From Verrucomicrobiota bacterium (GTDB lineage: Bacteria > Verrucomicrobiota > Verrucomicrobiia > Chthoniobacterales > JAFAMB01), in assembly GCA_019239825.1 (NCBI GenBank), contig JAFAZK010000056.1, positions 1 to 64,000 on the forward strand: a stretch of 64,000 bases of DNA. Reading direction: 5' to 3'. Under the pieces are notes generated by a model. That model was given only the letters and a program-made list of their open reading frames with translations, was not told the origin of the DNA and searched no databases. Made by a program: the position numbers and the translations under genes. The first letter of the stretch is position 1. Each line of letters begins with the position of its first letter. Positions 8,527-20,633 of the stretch are shown here, one piece after another.

Positions 8527-8952
8527 ATGGCAAAGGAAATCGTAGCAACGATCAAGCTTCAGATCCCGGCCGGGCAAGCAAACCCAGCACCGCCGGTTGG
8601 ACCCGCTCTGGGTCAAAACGGTGTTAACATCATGGCGTTCTGCAAAGAGTTTAACGCCGCCACACAGAAACAGGCTGGAGATATCCTGCCTGTGGTTATC
8701 ACCGTCTACAAAGACAAGTCTTTTACCTTCATCACCAAGGCGCCGCCAGCGGCCATTCTGCTGAAAAAAGCAGCCAACATCGCAGCTGGATCCAAAGAGC
8801 CTGGCAAAACCAAAGTCGGGCAGCTGACGAAAAAGGACGTCATGGAGATCGTTAAGGTCAAGATGAAGGATATGAATGCCCGGTCTGAAGAGGCCGCTTA
8901 CCGGACGTTGGTGGGTACCGCTCGGCAGATGGGCATCGATGTGGTAGACTAG
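8527..8952 (+). CDS. rplK: 50S ribosomal protein L11
   Basis: L11 (141 aa) binds the GTPase-associated region of 23S rRNA. Motifs [20 protein letters not shown] and [13 protein letters not shown] at the N-terminus and [10 protein letters not shown] at the C-terminus are diagnostic. It follows nusG by 12 bp. Unusually, 231 bp separate it from rplA, with which it is normally tightly coupled; an inverted-repeat element fills that gap. Confidence 0.98.
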   Translation: MAKEIVATIKLQIPAGQANPAPPVGPALGQNGVNIMAFCKEFNAATQKQAGDILPVVITVYKDKSFTFITKAPPAAILLKKAANIAAGSKEPGKTKVGQLTKKDVMEIVKVKMKDMNARSEEAAYRTLVGTARQMGIDVVD

Positions 8953-8957
8953 CTGCC

Positions 8958-9090
8958 CTCGCCTTAGGCTCGGACAGATGACAAATGACAAATTACGGAT
9001 GACAAATTGTGGAGTCTGCCATGGGGCGGAAACGCGAAACCTTTGTCATTGGTCATATGTCACTTGTCATTCGGACGAGCTTCGGGCGAG
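8958..9090. repeat. inverted-repeat element inside the rplK-rplA interval
   Basis: The left arm CTCGCCTTAGGCTCGGACAG followed by heptamer-spaced ATGACAAATGACAAATT is mirrored by ATTTGTCATT-like heptamers and GAGCTTCGGGCGAG at 9040-9090. The arms are about 50 bp and imperfect, around a 30-bp centre. No protein is encoded. It appears to be an insertion into the ribosomal-protein operon. Confidence 0.7.
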
Positions 9091-9183
9091 TCCGAGGGAT
9101 TCGTTCGTAGTTTAGTAAAGAAAACAGAAAACACCCGCAGGAGGTTCGGCCAAAAAGGGCGGACCGCTAGAACTGCAAAAGAA

Positions 9184-9885
9184 ATGAAACTAAAAGATCG
9201 CAGTAAACGTTATCGGGCCTGTGCGGAGTTAGTAGATCCGCTGAAAGCCTACTCGCTTCCGGAGGCAGTCGATGCACTGAAGAAATTGCCGCCGACAAAG
9301 TTTGATCAAACCGTCACACTCTCTTTCAAGTTGGGTGTTGATCCCCGCCAATCGGATCAGATGGTTCGTGGGACTTGTCCTTTGCCGCATGGCAGCGGTA
9401 AGACCGTGCGAGTGCTCGTTTTCGCTCAAGGGCAAGCCGCGACTGCAGCCAAAGAGGCTGGCGCCGAGTATGTCGGATTCGAAGACCTCATCAAACAGTG
9501 TCAAGCTGGGTTCCAAGATTTTGATGTCGCGATTGCCACTCCGGCAGCGATGTCAGAAGTACGCAAACTGGGTAAGATCCTAGGTCCGCGCGGTCTTATG
9601 CCAAATCCGAAGACTGGCACCGTGACCGAAGATACGGCCAAAGCCGTCCGCGAAGTAAAAGCGGGCCGAGTTGAATTTAAGCTGGATAAGAACGGTAACG
9701 TGGCGGTTCCGATGGGTAAGTTTTCGTTTGCGCCGGAAGCATTGGTGGCGAACGGAACGGCGGTTATTGACGCTGTAGTCAAAGCGCGTCCGCCGGCTGC
9801 CAAGGGAAAATTTGTTCATAGCATCACGGTCAGCGCGACCATGACCCCAGGCGTGCGGGTGGATGCGGCCACATATAACCGATAG
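9184..9885 (+). CDS. rplA: 50S ribosomal protein L1
   Basis: L1 (233 aa) forms the mobile L1 stalk of the ribosome. Recognisable blocks are [38 protein letters not shown] and [19 protein letters not shown]. The frame is open from 9007, but the extension is repeat sequence. ATG 9184 gives the normal L1 length. Its ribosome site is weak (AAAAGAA), with a stronger AGGAGG at 9139-9144 too far upstream. Confidence 0.97.
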   Translation: MKLKDRSKRYRACAELVDPLKAYSLPEAVDALKKLPPTKFDQTVTLSFKLGVDPRQSDQMVRGTCPLPHGSGKTVRVLVFAQGQAATAAKEAGAEYVGFEDLIKQCQAGFQDFDVAIATPAAMSEVRKLGKILGPRGLMPNPKTGTVTEDTAKAVREVKAGRVEFKLDKNGNVAVPMGKFSFAPEALVANGTAVIDAVVKARPPAAKGKFVHSITVSATMTPGVRVDAATYNR

Positions 9886-9896
9886 GGGCAGCGAAA

Positions 9897-10424
9897 ATGA
9901 GACCTGAAAAGACCACAATTGTTGAAGATTTGTCCGCGCGGCTGAACGCCTCCCCGTTCCTGATCGTTGCCGAGTACACAGGGATGAATGTTATCGAGTT
10001 TGCTGAACTCCGGAATCGGTTAGCCGGTGCCGGCGCCCAGTGCAAGGTCGTCAAGAACACGTTTCTGCGTAGGGCGGCGGCTGAAGTCGGCTTCCCGGAT
10101 CTGGGCAAGGATCTGGCTGGCCAAAATGCTATCGTGACCGGTGAGAGCGATGTCTGCGCTGCCGCCAAGGTTCTGAAAACCTTCTCGACCGAATTTCAGC
10201 GGCCGGCGGTACGACTCGGCGTATTGGATCACGCGGTTCTCTCGAAGGAGCAGATTCAGGCATTAGCCGATCTTCCGGCCAAACACGTGCTGCAGGCCCA
10301 GCTCTTGGGATTGTTGAAGTCACCACTGCAGAAATTTGTTTCCGTGTTGAACGAACCTGGCGCATCGCTGGCGCGATTGTTGAAAGCCAGAGTCGAAAAG
10401 GAGGGCGGCGAAGCAGCCAGCTAA
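9897..10424 (+). CDS. rplJ: 50S ribosomal protein L10
   Basis: L10 (175 aa) anchors L7/L12 dimers on the large subunit. The N-terminal half has ARLNASPFLIVAEYTGMNV and NTFLRRAAAEVGF, typical of L10. The acidic/Ala-rich C-terminal helix that carries L12 dimers ends in RVEKEGGEAAS. It follows rplA by 11 bp. Confidence 0.97.
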   Translation: MRPEKTTIVEDLSARLNASPFLIVAEYTGMNVIEFAELRNRLAGAGAQCKVVKNTFLRRAAAEVGFPDLGKDLAGQNAIVTGESDVCAAAKVLKTFSTEFQRPAVRLGVLDHAVLSKEQIQALADLPAKHVLQAQLLGLLKSPLQKFVSVLNEPGASLARLLKARVEKEGGEAAS

Positions 10425-10603
10425 GATTTTTGGAGCAGCACGGAGGAGCTCTAGCCCCTCGGTGTCTGTTCCGACACAAACGAGGCGCGAAGAAGCCGCG
10501 CGCCCCGAGTAACAAAACAACTGGTTCCTCGTCGGGTTCTGCAGCTGCAGAATCTTAAATGCTTCTGAGGCTTCGGGAGCGCGACGATACCGAAGAGAAA
10601 AAT
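10425..10603 (+). other. rplJ-rplL spacer with palindromes
   Basis: This 179-bp spacer contains the perfect 16-bp palindrome TTCTGCAGCTGCAGAA (10538-10553) and a small hairpin TGTC/GACA near 10461-10477. L10-L12 spacers commonly modulate the L12 excess through RNA structure, but a specific site cannot be assigned here. Confidence 0.4.
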
Positions 10604-10993
10604 ATGGCAGATACAGAACAACTCGTAGAACAGCTCAGCGGATTGACCGTTTTGGAGATCGCTGACCTGGTCAAGAAACTCGAAGACAAATGGGGTGTTA
10701 GCGCGGCAGCTCCAGTGGCGGTAGCAGCCCCGGCAGCCGGCGGTGGCGGTGCAGCAGCAGCGCCTGCAGCCGAGGAAAAGACTACGTTCGACGTGATCCT
10801 TAAAGAAGTCGGCGGTAATAAAATCGCTGTCATTAAGGAAGTTCGCGCCGCAGTGTCCGGCTTAGGACTCGCGGAAGCAAAAGCCTTGGTTGAGAGCGCG
10901 CCTAAACCGGTTAAGGAAGGCGTGACCAAGCAGGAAGCCGAAGAGATCAAGAAGAAGATCGAAGCGGCTGGCGCTAAGGTCGACATCAAGTAA
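10604..10993 (+). CDS. rplL: 50S ribosomal protein L7/L12
   Basis: L7/L12 (129 aa) recruits translational GTPases. The N-terminal dimerisation domain ([19 protein letters not shown]), an Ala/Gly-rich hinge and the C-terminal domain ([20 protein letters not shown], then [20 protein letters not shown]) are all present. The frame is open from 10559; I chose ATG 10604, preceded by GAAGAGA and giving the expected [11 protein letters not shown] start. Confidence 0.98.
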   Translation: MADTEQLVEQLSGLTVLEIADLVKKLEDKWGVSAAAPVAVAAPAAGGGGAAAAPAAEEKTTFDVILKEVGGNKIAVIKEVRAAVSGLGLAEAKALVESAPKPVKEGVTKQEAEEIKKKIEAAGAKVDIK

Positions 10994-11027
10994 CCGGCAA
11001 TTTTCGCCTCGTAAGATTCATTGAGCC

Positions 11028-11059
11028 GGGCGCAGACGTTTGTCTGCGCCCGTTTTTTT
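11028..11059 (+). terminator. intrinsic terminator after rplL
   Basis: A 10-bp perfect stem GGGCGCAGAC/GTCTGCGCCC with loop GTTT is followed by GTTTTTTT. It separates the ribosomal-protein transcript from rpoBC, at least partly, so rpoB likely has its own promoter in the next 300 bp. Confidence 0.9.
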
Positions 11060-11383
11060 CACCCTACCGGCGCTCTGCCGGACGATATTTGTGGGCTAGT
11101 TGCGTATCGTCAAGAGAGCTGATCGTGACCTTCTGCCAAGGAAACCGCTTGCGAATCGGGCGGAATCGAGTAGTTTTGTGGCTCGTTGACCGCGGGGGAA
11201 CTCGAGATATCACTCGCTCGTTTAACACATTCAGCACAATTCTGAGCTCCATGCGCGAGGCACATTTGACACGCCTTGCGAGTGGGGCTATTTGTGTTCC
11301 CCTTTGGCGTTTTGCCAGCAAGGAGCCTTAACAGAGTGAACCGGCACTAAAGTGCCGATCGGTTGGAAGAGAAAAGCATCCGT
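11060..11383 (+). other. rpoB leader region
   Basis: No gene is supported here. A small hairpin CGGCACT/AGTGCCG sits at 11342-11357, just upstream of the rpoB ribosome site. I see no clear sigma70 promoter, although one is expected after the strong terminator at 11028-11059. Confidence 0.4.
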
Positions 11384-14300
11384 ATGTCAGAGCGTATTTA
11401 TTTCGGAAAGATCAAAGAAGCTGTCGAGCCGCCAAACCTTATTGAAGTGCAGCTCAATTCGTACGTTGAGTTTCTCCAAAAGGATGTGCCGCCTAGCAAA
11501 CGCAAGAACGTCGGCCTACAGGCGGTTTTTAAAGAGGTTTTCCCAATCCAAAGCTACGACGACAAGGTCGTCCTCGATTTCGCTAGTTACGATATCGGTG
11601 ACCCGAAAATGTCGGCTCTGGATTGCCAGCGCGAAGGCCAAACCTTTAGCGCCCCTTTGCATGTCACTTTCCAGTTGAAGGACGAAAAAGGGACCAAGGA
11701 AGAGAAGGTTTACATGGGCGAGATCCCGCTCATGACGCCCCAAGGCACCTTTGTTATCAATGGCGCCGAGCGCGTCGTGGTCAGCCAGTTGCATCGCTCC
11801 CCCGGTATTGCCTTCGAGTCCAGCATCCATCTGAACGGTAAAGTTCTCTACAGCTTCCGAATTATCCCTGACCGCGGTTCGTGGCTGGAAGTTCAATTCG
11901 ATACCAACGACCTGCTTTACATCTATCTCGACCGCCGCAAACGGCGCCGGAAGTTCCTGGCCACCACATTCCTGCGTGCTATCGGGTACGGCTCGGACGA
12001 AGCGATCATTAAGGTGTTCTATCAGATCGAGAAGCTTTCGCTTAAGGCGACCATCGATGAAGAACAGCTCAACACGAAGGTGTTGATTGCCGACGTGCGA
12101 GATGGGGAAATTACGGTTGCGCGGGCATTTGAACCACTGACCAAAGCGACCATTCAGCAGGTCTTGTCACTCGGAATCACCGAGGTCGATGTCGTCGACA
12201 CGAAAGACGACGACACCATTATTAAATCGATCAAGAAAGATCCGGCTCACGATGAGGAAGAAGCCTTGCGCGATATCTATCGGCGCCTGCGTCCGGGCGA
12301 TCCTCCGACGATTCCGAACGCGCGCGGCCTGCTTCGGCGGTTGTTCTTTGATCCGAAGAAATACGATTTAGGTCGTGTCGGTCGTTACAAGATCAACCAG
12401 AAGCTCACCATCGAAGTTGATTTAAATGAGCGGACTCTCACCACGCAAGATTTCATTGGGGCAATGAAGTACCTGGTGAACCTGCGAAAGGGAGAGGGAT
12501 TGCTCGACGATATTGATCACCTCGGCAGTCGCCGGGTTCGAACGGTCGGCGAGTTGCTGGCTAACCAGTGCCGGGTCGGCTTGGCGCGTACCGAGCGTTT
12601 GGTGAAAGAGCGAATGACGCTCTTTGACGTGAACATCGATGGGATGACTCCGCAGAAGCTGATCAATCCCAAAGCGCTCAGCGCCGTCATTCGCGATTTC
12701 TTTGGCCGGTCACAGCTCAGCCAGTTCATGGATCAAACCAATCCGTTGGCCGAACTGACTCACAAGCGCCGTCTTTCCGCGCTTGGTCCGGGAGGTTTGA
12801 GCCGAGATCGTGCCGGGTTCGAAGTCCGGGACGTACATCCCTCTCACTATGGACGTATTTGTCCGATTGAGACTCCGGAAGGACCGAATATCGGGTTGAT
12901 TAGCTCGATGAGCACTTTTGCCCGGATTAACGAGTTCGGGTTTATAGAGACACCGTATCGAAGAGTCGAGGGCGGGAAAGTCACCCAGCATATCGACTAT
13001 CTCACAGCGGACCGCGAAGAGAACTACGTTGTTGCCCAAGCGAATGCGCCGATCGAGAAGGACGGAGCCTTTATCGACGAGAAAGTCTCTTGCCGTTTTC
13101 GGGGTGACTTCGTGGAAGTTGAACCGTCGCGGATCCACTACATGGACATCTCCCCGAAACAGCTGGTGTCGGTTGCCGCCGGGTTGATTCCGTTCTTGGA
13201 GCACGACGATGCGAACCGGGCGTTGATGGGTTCTAACATGCAACGTCAAGGAGTCCCGCTGATTCGCTCGGAATCACCGCTGGTTGGTACCGGCCTCGAG
13301 GGGAAGGTGGCCCGCGACTCGAAGGCCGTCATCGTCGCGGAAGGCGACGGGGTTGTCGCGTCGGTTACGGCGGAACAGATTGTTACCACCCGTGATGGGA
13401 AGTTGCCTGAGCTGAAGAAACGGCCAATGAGCCGCCCTGAGGATGGCCTATTCGTGTATGAGCTGCGCAAGTTCATGCGGTCGAATGCCGGTACCTGCAT
13501 TAACCAAAAGCCGATTGTCGGCAAAGGCGACAAGGTAGCTAAAGGTCAGGTCATCGCAGACGGGCCGAACACGGAAGATGGCGAGTTGGCGCTCGGGCGA
13601 AACGTGCTCGTCGCGTTCATGCCTTGGAACGGTTACAATTTCGAGGACGCCATTTTGATCTCCGAGAAAGTGGTTAAGGAGGACATTTACACCTCGATCC
13701 ACATTGACGAGTTCGAGATTGGAGCCCGCGACACCAAGTTGGGGCCGGAAGAAATTACTCGGGATATACCGAACGTCAGTGAAGAAGCGCTGCGGAATCT
13801 GGGACCAGACGGTGTAATCCGGGTCGGAGCCGAAGTGAAGCCCGGGGACATCCTCGTTGGTAAAATCACGCCTAAGAGCGAAACCGAGCTTGCTCCGGAA
13901 GAACGATTGTTGCGCGCGATTTTCGGTGAGAAAGCGGCCGACGTGAAAGACACGTCGCTGACCGTGCCATCCGGGACCTACGGCATTGTGATGGACGTGA
14001 AAGTCTCATCTCGGAAAGAGGTTCAGAAGCAAAAACTGACTCCGGCCGAGACCAAGCGCCAAGCCAAACAAATCGGCGAGGATTATCGCAAAAAGAAAGA
14101 TGAGCTTCACGAAGAGCTCACGGAAGCGTTGTCGAACATCTTGTTGGGCGAAAAGATCCCGCTCGATGTGGTGAACGCGGAAACCGGGGAGATCATTATC
14201 CCGGCGAACCGAAAGATCACTAAGACACTGCTACGGAAGCTGGCTGGGGTCTACGATCATATCGACATCGATCCGAGCCCGATTCGGAACAAAATCCGGG

Positions 14301-15202
14301 AGATCATTAGTTCCTTCGAACATAAATTTGCCGAGCTCGATCTGGAGAAGGATCGTTCGCTCGACCGAATCGAGAGCGGTGACGATATCGATCCCGGTAT
14401 CATCAAGCAGGTTAAGGTTTATATCGCGAGCAAACGTAAGCTGAGTGTGGGTGACAAGATGGCCGGACGTCACGGGAACAAGGGTGTCGTGGCCAAGATC
14501 GTACCGGAAGAAGACATGCCGTTCCTCAGTGATGGGACGCCGGTCGAGATTGTGCTTAACCCGCTTGGCGTGCCGAGCCGAATGAATGTCGGCCAGGTTC
14601 TAGAAACGCACCTGGGTGTTGCTGCTAAGGCGCTCGGATTCAAAGTCGCGACTCCGGTTTTTGACGGAATCGATGAGCCTGAGGTGCGCAAATACCTCAA
14701 CGAAGCGAAAAAGATCGACGGATTTACCTGGGTGAATGAGAACGGTAAATCGACGCTTTACGATGGCCGAACGGGTGACTCGTTCGATCAACAGGTCGTG
14801 GTCGGGTACATCTACATGTTGAAATTGGGGCATTTGGTTGCCGACAAGATCCATGCGCGAGCAGTTGGTCCTTACTCCTTGGTTACTCAACAGCCATTGG
14901 GCGGAAAAGCCCAATACGGCGGACAGCGGTTCGGTGAAATGGAGGTCTGGGCTCTCGAGGCTTACGGCGCAGCTTACACTCTACAGGAGTTGCTGACCGT
15001 GAAGTCGGATGATGTCCAGGGCCGGACCCGGATTTACGAGTCCATCGTCAAAGGAGATAACTCTCTTGAGGCCGGCACTCCTGAATCGTTCAACGTTTTG
15101 ATTAAGGAAATGCAGAGCCTGGGACTGGACGTGAAGGTCGGCGGGAAACCGCAGACTTTTCTCGACACCGCTTTGGATGTCGCGGCCGTGGCGGCTGGAT
15201 AA
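11384..15202 (+). CDS. rpoB: DNA-directed RNA polymerase subunit beta
   Basis: Beta subunit (1272 aa) of RNA polymerase. Seen are the rifampicin-pocket region ([20 protein letters not shown], then [20 protein letters not shown]), [37 protein letters not shown], and the C-terminal [20 protein letters not shown]. The rifampicin-contact residues look wild type. The frame is open from 11363 (TTG), but ATG 11384 gives [17 protein letters not shown] precedes it. Confidence 0.98.
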   Translation: MSERIYFGKIKEAVEPPNLIEVQLNSYVEFLQKDVPPSKRKNVGLQAVFKEVFPIQSYDDKVVLDFASYDIGDPKMSALDCQREGQTFSAPLHVTFQLKDEKGTKEEKVYMGEIPLMTPQGTFVINGAERVVVSQLHRSPGIAFESSIHLNGKVLYSFRIIPDRGSWLEVQFDTNDLLYIYLDRRKRRRKFLATTFLRAIGYGSDEAIIKVFYQIEKLSLKATIDEEQLNTKVLIADVRDGEITVARAFEPLTKATIQQVLSLGITEVDVVDTKDDDTIIKSIKKDPAHDEEEALRDIYRRLRPGDPPTIPNARGLLRRLFFDPKKYDLGRVGRYKINQKLTIEVDLNERTLTTQDFIGAMKYLVNLRKGEGLLDDIDHLGSRRVRTVGELLANQCRVGLARTERLVKERMTLFDVNIDGMTPQKLINPKALSAVIRDFFGRSQLSQFMDQTNPLAELTHKRRLSALGPGGLSRDRAGFEVRDVHPSHYGRICPIETPEGPNIGLISSMSTFARINEFGFIETPYRRVEGGKVTQHIDYLTADREENYVVAQANAPIEKDGAFIDEKVSCRFRGDFVEVEPSRIHYMDISPKQLVSVAAGLIPFLEHDDANRALMGSNMQRQGVPLIRSESPLVGTGLEGKVARDSKAVIVAEGDGVVASVTAEQIVTTRDGKLPELKKRPMSRPEDGLFVYELRKFMRSNAGTCINQKPIVGKGDKVAKGQVIADGPNTEDGELALGRNVLVAFMPWNGYNFEDAILISEKVVKEDIYTSIHIDEFEIGARDTKLGPEEITRDIPNVSEEALRNLGPDGVIRVGAEVKPGDILVGKITPKSETELAPEERLLRAIFGEKAADVKDTSLTVPSGTYGIVMDVKVSSRKEVQKQKLTPAETKRQAKQIGEDYRKKKDELHEELTEALSNILLGEKIPLDVVNAETGEIIIPANRKITKTLLRKLAGVYDHIDIDPSPIRNKIREIISSFEHKFAELDLEKDRSLDRIESGDDIDPGIIKQVKVYIASKRKLSVGDKMAGRHGNKGVVAKIVPEEDMPFLSDGTPVEIVLNPLGVPSRMNVGQVLETHLGVAAKALGFKVATPVFDGIDEPEVRKYLNEAKKIDGFTWVNENGKSTLYDGRTGDSFDQQVVVGYIYMLKLGHLVADKIHARAVGPYSLVTQQPLGGKAQYGGQRFGEMEVWALEAYGAAYTLQELLTVKSDDVQGRTRIYESIVKGDNSLEAGTPESFNVLIKEMQSLGLDVKVGGKPQTFLDTALDVAAVAAG

Positions 15203-15355
15203 TTCCAATGGAGCGCGCCTTTCCACGAACGTGGGACGGCGCCGAGATACCTGCAGGAATGGTTGTTTTGAAAGTTTTAACTAACACACTCGAGGGTTCG
15301 CGGTTCCCGAGCGTCCGTTAGCAGTTTTGTTATCCAAAAACCCGCGGTCATAGCT

Positions 15356-18300
15356 ATGAATGAAACGAATCTTCGCGAACTTCTTGGGGAAGAACGCTCG
15401 GTCGGTTTCGACCAAGTAGGAATCAGTGTGGCGTCGCCGGACGCCATCCGCTCTTGGAGCAAAGGAGAGGTAAAGAACCCGGAGACGATCAATTATCGAA
15501 CCTTCAAACCGGAAAAAGGGGGCCTTTTCTGCGAGCGTATCTTCGGTCCGACCCGAGATTGGGAATGTTCTTGCGGTAAGTACAAACGCATTAAGCATAA
15601 GGGCGTTATCTGCGACCGTTGCGGCGTTGAGGTAACACTTTCTCGTGTCCGGCGTGAGCGCATGGGGCATATCGAGTTAGCGGTCCCGGTTTCCCATATT
15701 TGGTTTTATAAGTGCATGCCGTCGCGAATTGGTCTCATGCTGGACATGAGCTCGCGGCAACTGGAGCGGGTTATCTATTACGAGGATTATATTGTTATTG
15801 ATCCTGGCCAGACGCAGTTGCAGAAGTGCCAGCTCTTGAATGAGCAAGAGTATCGGGAAGCACAGGAACAGTACGGGGAAACCTTCAAGGCAGGCATGGG
15901 AGCAGAAGCCATTAAGATTCTGCTTTCTCAGATCGACCTTCGCCAACTCAACCTCGAGTTGGAAGAGGCGATGAACAACACCAAGAGCAAGCAGATCCGT
16001 AAGAAATTAGCGAAGCGGCTCAAGTTGGTGCAGGGGTTCATTAATTCTCATTCCCGGCCGGAATGGATGATCCTGGACGTGTTGCCAGTGATCCCGCCGG
16101 ATCTGCGCCCGTTGGTGCCTCTCGAAGGTGGCAGGTTTGCTACCTCGGATCTGAACGATCTTTACCGCCGGGTTATTAACCGGAACAACCGGCTAAAGAA
16201 CCTCCTGCAGCTGAAGACCCCGGACGTCATTATCCGGAACGAAAAGCGAATGTTGCAAGAGGCGGTTGATGCGCTGTTCGACAACGGGCGGCATGGCCGC
16301 GCCGTTACGGGCGCCGGCAATCGTCCGCTCAAATCCTTGAGCGACATGTTGAAGGGCAAAGGCGGCCGGTTCCGTCAGAACCTGCTGGGTAAGCGGGTCG
16401 ATTATTCGGGGCGTTCGGTTATCGTCATCGGTCCGGAACTCAAACTGCACCAGTGCGGTTTGCCGAAGAAGATGGCGCTCGTGCTTTTCGAGCCTTTCAT
16501 CATCCGGCGACTGAAAGAGTTGGGATACGTTCATACGGTTCGCAGCGCTAAGAAAATGATCGAAGCGCAAAAGCCGGAGGTCTGGGATATCCTTGAAGAG
16601 GTCACTCGAGGTCACCCGGTGCTGCTGAATCGAGCGCCGACCTTGCACCGGTTATCCATTCAGGCATTTGAACCGTTGCTGATCGAGGGCGAGGCCATCC
16701 GAATCCATCCATTGGTTTGTACTGCCTACAACGCAGACTTTGACGGTGACCAAATGGCGGTGCATGTGCCGCTCTCTGTGGAAGCACAGATGGAGGCGCG
16801 GCTGCTAATGTTAGCACCAAACAACATCTTCTCGCCGTCTAGCGGGAAGCCGATCACCACGCCGTCGCAAGACATCGTGCTAGGCTGCTATTATCTGACC
16901 CAGGAGCCGCGGAAAACTAATCAACCCGGCGAGCGGTTACGGCGTTTCCATGAGATGGCCGAGATCGAGTTCGCGTTGTCTGAGGGTGCGATCAAGATTC
17001 ACGAAAGAGTCAAGTACCTGAACCCGGATTTTGGCCGGACCACGAATTACGGCAATTCCCGGGACAAGGAAATCGAGACTACGGTCGGCCGGGTTATTTT
17101 TAACGGTATCTGGCCGAAGGAACTCGGTTTCTTCAATAAGACCGCTGCCAAGAAACAGCTTAGCGATATCATATGGAGAACCTACCAGGTCTCCGGACAA
17201 CAAAGGACCGTCGAGACACTCGACCGCCTAAAAGAGCTCGGGTTCCATTGGGCGACCAAGGCTGGGGTATCAATCGGTATTACCGACATGATTATCCCGA
17301 ACGAGAAGAAGACCGAGTTGGACAAAGCTTACAAAGAGATCGCGGTCGTCGATAAGCAATACCGCAGTGGCATCATCACCGAGGGTGAGCGATACAATAA
17401 GATCATCGATATCTGGACCCAGGCGGGTGAAGAGATTTCGAACGTGATGTTCCGTACCCTGCAACATAACGAAGGGCGCAAGGAACTGAACCCGGTTTAC
17501 CTGATGCAGGATTCTGGCGCGCGAGGTAATCGCCAACAGATCAAACAGCTGGCCGGCATGCGAGGTCTGATGGCCAAGCCGTCGGGCGAAATCATCGAAA
17601 GACCAATTACGTCGAACTTCCGTGAGGGTCTTAGCGTTCTTGAGTATTTCATCTCGACGCACGGCGCCCGTAAAGGTCTGGCAGACACGGCGTTGAAGAC
17701 AGCCGATTCTGGTTATCTCACCAGAAAGCTGGTCGATGCCGCGCAGGACGTAATCATTGTTGAGGACGACTGCGGAACAGCTAACGGAATCATTGTACGC
17801 CCGATCTACGAGGGTGACGATGAAGTGGTCGACTTGGCGGCGCGAATTGTGGGACGGGTAAGTTGCGAGACCATCACCGACCCAGTTTCTAAAGAGACCA
17901 CCATCAAGGCAAACCAACTGATCGAGGAATCGCAGGCCCAAGCGCTGATGAAGATCGGCGTCGAGCAACTGAAGATCCGTTCGGTATTGACCTGCGAATC
18001 GAAGCGCGCGGTCTGCGCCCGCTGCTATGGGCGCAACCTGGCAACCGGTCAGATGGTGAAGTTGGGAGAGGCAGTGGGAATTATTGCCGCCCAAAGCATT
18101 GGTGAGCCTGGTACCCAGTTGACGATGCGGACGTTCCACATCGGCGGTACTGCGACTCAGCTCTTCAAACAGCCGATCATCAAAGCCAAGAACGAAGGGG
18201 AAGTTCAGTTCAATGAGCTTCGGGTTGTCCAATCAGTCGATGGTAACTACATCGCTTTAAACAAGAACGGATCGATCTCGGTACATGGGAAAGATGGCCG

Positions 18301-19465
18301 CGAGCTCGAACGCTACAATGTAGTGGTTGGCTCGGTCATTTCCGTCGCAGAAGGTAAACACGTCAAGAAGGGCGATGTCTTCGTCCAATGGGATCCGTAT
18401 AACGTCCCGATCCTGACGGAGAAACCCGGTAAGGTTGAGTTCCGCGATATGATCGCGGGCGTAACCGTGAAACGGGAGCTCGACGAAACCACCGGCCTGA
18501 TGGGTACGGTCGTTATCGAGCACAAGGAAGATCTACACCCGCAGATCGTGATCTTGAACGAAGGGAACAGGGAAATCGCCAGCTACGCGATCCCGGCCGG
18601 CGCGCACATCGTCGTACAGGACGAAGGTACGGTCCCGGCAGGTACGCTGTTAGCGAAGACTCCGAGAAAGATTGCTAAGACAAAGGACATCACCGGAGGT
18701 CTACCCCGAGTTGCTGAGCTGTTCGAAGCCCGGCGTCCCAAGGAGGCGGCTGAAATAGCCAAGATCGATGGTGTGGTCGAGTTCGGCGGCACCGTCCGTG
18801 GCAAACGGCGGCTAATCCTTCGAGATCCCACCACTGGCCAAGAGGAAGAGCACCTGATTCCTTTGAACAAACACATTATCGTCTTTAAGGGCGATGTTGT
18901 TAAGAAGGGGTCCCAGCTCACCGAAGGTCCGATTGTGCCGCACGAAATTCTTGAGGTTTGCGGACCGCAAGATCTCCAGGAACACCTGGTGAATGAGGTC
19001 CAAGAGGTTTACCGATTGCAGGGTGTCGAGATTAACGACAAGCATATCGAGATCATCGTCCGGCAAATGCTTCGGAAGGTGAAGATCACCGAGCCTGGCG
19101 ATACCTCGCTGTTGTGGGGTGATCAGGTTGAACGGATGGAGTTCGAGAAAGAGAACCGAAAAGTCGTCGATCAAGGCGGTAAGCCGGCGGAAGCCGTCCC
19201 GGTTCTGCTAGGTATCACTAAGGCGTCTCTGGAGACCGACAGCTTCATTTCGGCTGCGTCGTTCCAAGATACCACGCGGGTCCTGACGGAAGCCGCTACT
19301 CTCGGAAAGATCGATTACCTACGGGGGTTCAAGGAGAACGTCATCATGGGACACCTGATTCCGGCCGGTACCGGTTTCGGCGATCATCGCAATGTGAAAA
19401 CGGTCGAAATGGTAGCTCCTCAAGCCGAAATGGCGCCGGAGGAAACCGAGCCTGCAGTGGGATAA
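15356..19465 (+). CDS. rpoC: DNA-directed RNA polymerase subunit beta'
   Basis: Beta' subunit (1369 aa). The N-terminal zinc site has [20 protein letters not shown] (about 64-83), the catalytic loop NADFDGDQM holds the three Asp for magnesium, and the second zinc site includes [13 protein letters not shown]. The bridge/trigger region [20 protein letters not shown] is intact. It lies 153 bp after rpoB; that gap shows no gene or clear terminator. No inteins or large insertions. Confidence 0.98.
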   Translation: MNETNLRELLGEERSVGFDQVGISVASPDAIRSWSKGEVKNPETINYRTFKPEKGGLFCERIFGPTRDWECSCGKYKRIKHKGVICDRCGVEVTLSRVRRERMGHIELAVPVSHIWFYKCMPSRIGLMLDMSSRQLERVIYYEDYIVIDPGQTQLQKCQLLNEQEYREAQEQYGETFKAGMGAEAIKILLSQIDLRQLNLELEEAMNNTKSKQIRKKLAKRLKLVQGFINSHSRPEWMILDVLPVIPPDLRPLVPLEGGRFATSDLNDLYRRVINRNNRLKNLLQLKTPDVIIRNEKRMLQEAVDALFDNGRHGRAVTGAGNRPLKSLSDMLKGKGGRFRQNLLGKRVDYSGRSVIVIGPELKLHQCGLPKKMALVLFEPFIIRRLKELGYVHTVRSAKKMIEAQKPEVWDILEEVTRGHPVLLNRAPTLHRLSIQAFEPLLIEGEAIRIHPLVCTAYNADFDGDQMAVHVPLSVEAQMEARLLMLAPNNIFSPSSGKPITTPSQDIVLGCYYLTQEPRKTNQPGERLRRFHEMAEIEFALSEGAIKIHERVKYLNPDFGRTTNYGNSRDKEIETTVGRVIFNGIWPKELGFFNKTAAKKQLSDIIWRTYQVSGQQRTVETLDRLKELGFHWATKAGVSIGITDMIIPNEKKTELDKAYKEIAVVDKQYRSGIITEGERYNKIIDIWTQAGEEISNVMFRTLQHNEGRKELNPVYLMQDSGARGNRQQIKQLAGMRGLMAKPSGEIIERPITSNFREGLSVLEYFISTHGARKGLADTALKTADSGYLTRKLVDAAQDVIIVEDDCGTANGIIVRPIYEGDDEVVDLAARIVGRVSCETITDPVSKETTIKANQLIEESQAQALMKIGVEQLKIRSVLTCESKRAVCARCYGRNLATGQMVKLGEAVGIIAAQSIGEPGTQLTMRTFHIGGTATQLFKQPIIKAKNEGEVQFNELRVVQSVDGNYIALNKNGSISVHGKDGRELERYNVVVGSVISVAEGKHVKKGDVFVQWDPYNVPILTEKPGKVEFRDMIAGVTVKRELDETTGLMGTVVIEHKEDLHPQIVILNEGNREIASYAIPAGAHIVVQDEGTVPAGTLLAKTPRKIAKTKDITGGLPRVAELFEARRPKEAAEIAKIDGVVEFGGTVRGKRRLILRDPTTGQEEEHLIPLNKHIIVFKGDVVKKGSQLTEGPIVPHEILEVCGPQDLQEHLVNEVQEVYRLQGVEINDKHIEIIVRQMLRKVKITEPGDTSLLWGDQVERMEFEKENRKVVDQGGKPAEAVPVLLGITKASLETDSFISAASFQDTTRVLTEAATLGKIDYLRGFKENVIMGHLIPAGTGFGDHRNVKTVEMVAPQAEMAPEETEPAVG

Positions 19466-19710
19466 TCTTGGTTGGTACATGGACGGAAGGTTTAGACGCG
19501 CGCTGGAACCAGTAGGGGACAGCGCGTCTGGCCTTGGCCAGATCCGACGTAGCTCGATTTCACCGGCGCAATTTCTTGCGTCGGTGGCGAAACCTGATCC
19601 TCATGCACCGCGAGTTCGTTCGCGGTGTTCACGCTTGTTCCGGCCTACCAGACGGAGCCGTCCGGAGCTTAGAACGACGGGGCGAAGTCTGGTGTCCTTC
19701 CGTTTCTAGC

Positions 19711-20265
19711 ATGTCTATCGCAACCAAAACTGGAGATGCCGGACAGACGGCTTTGATGTACGGGCATCGCGTCCCTAAAACGGATCGGCGCGTCGAAGCG
19801 TACGGTACCGTAGATGAGCTTAACGCTGCGCTCGGCTTGGTACGAGCGACGACCAAAGGAGAGCTTATTCAGACAACGGTTTTGGCCGTCCAACGCGAGT
19901 TGGTGGTTCTAATGGGGGAGTTAGCGGTCGCTGATGAAGATCGGGAACGATATCAACGGGATGGGTACAAGATCGTTACTACTCCGATGGTCGACCGTTT
20001 GACCGCCGTGGTCGATGACCTAGAAAAGAATCACCATATCACTTTTAAGCACTGGGCTACTCCCGGGCACACCCTGGATGCTGCCGCTCTTGATGTAGCT
20101 CGGACAACTTGTCGCCGAGCGGAACGCCGGGTGGTTGGTTTGGCTGATAGCGCCGAATATGTCAATCCTGAGACTGTCCGGTATTTGAACCGCCTCTCGG
20201 ATGTCCTTTGGTTATTTGCCCGTTATGTCGAAGGGGGAGAAGGAGAGACAGCCCCACGCGTATGA
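19711..20265 (+). CDS. cob(I)alamin adenosyltransferase, PduO type
   Basis: This 184-aa enzyme transfers the adenosyl group of ATP to cob(I)alamin to make adenosylcobalamin. The N-terminal ATP motif TKTGDAGQTALMYG, then KTDRRVEAYGTVDELNAALG, and the C-terminal RTTCRRAERRVVGL and NRLSDVLWLFARY helices are typical. The frame is open from 19534, but family length and the conserved MSIATKTGD start point to ATG 19711. It stands alone; the 245 bp after rpoC before it hold only small hairpins. No other cobalamin gene is in the window. Confidence 0.94.
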   Translation: MSIATKTGDAGQTALMYGHRVPKTDRRVEAYGTVDELNAALGLVRATTKGELIQTTVLAVQRELVVLMGELAVADEDRERYQRDGYKIVTTPMVDRLTAVVDDLEKNHHITFKHWATPGHTLDAAALDVARTTCRRAERRVVGLADSAEYVNPETVRYLNRLSDVLWLFARYVEGGEGETAPRV

Positions 20266-20299
20266 GGCTGCTCCCATGGTCGTTGTCGGCAGCTTATTT

Positions 20300-20540
20300 T
20301 GGTGGGGCGAGGCTCCCGAACGATCCAAAGAAATGAACAGAGTTTTTCGTGATTTCGTGTTGGGCCGCGGGGTTAGGCCGGAAAACCTGCCGAGCCGTCG
20401 GTCCGTAGCGTGGTTGCCAATCAAGTGCGGCACGTCAGCTGAACGGCTCGGCACGCTGTGTGGCCTAGTCTCACCCGAACGCCGAATCATCTTGTTCCTC
20501 CGATTATATCTGTAGGTCTTTCGGGAGCCTCGCCCCACCA
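20300..20540. mobile_element. MITE-like element with 21-bp terminal inverted repeats, copy 1
   Basis: TGGTGGGGCGAGGCTCCCGA at 20300-20319 (one further A matches) is perfectly complemented at 20520-20540. Inside lies a second inverted pair, TGCCGAGCCGT (20388-20398) and ACGGCTCGGCA (20443-20453). There is no coding content. ATTT occurs directly on both flanks (20296-20299, 20541-20544), possibly a target duplication. It fills most of the gap between the adenosyltransferase and rpsB. Other copies: about 30891, 44641, 56656, 59904. Confidence 0.85.
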
Positions 20541-20633
20541 ATTTGCCTACCGATTTCCCCTTGCACAATCGATCCTCATGAACCATAGTCACCGGCTCCG
20601 GCCGAAACCGGGATCCTACCTGTCGAATACCGT

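Noticed and set aside
7915-8991. 358-codon minus-strand frame over nusG and rplK
   Set aside because: Opposite-strand shadow of two certain genes.
17270-18232. 320-codon minus-strand frame within rpoC
   Set aside because: Shadow of a highly conserved gene; no recognisable protein features.
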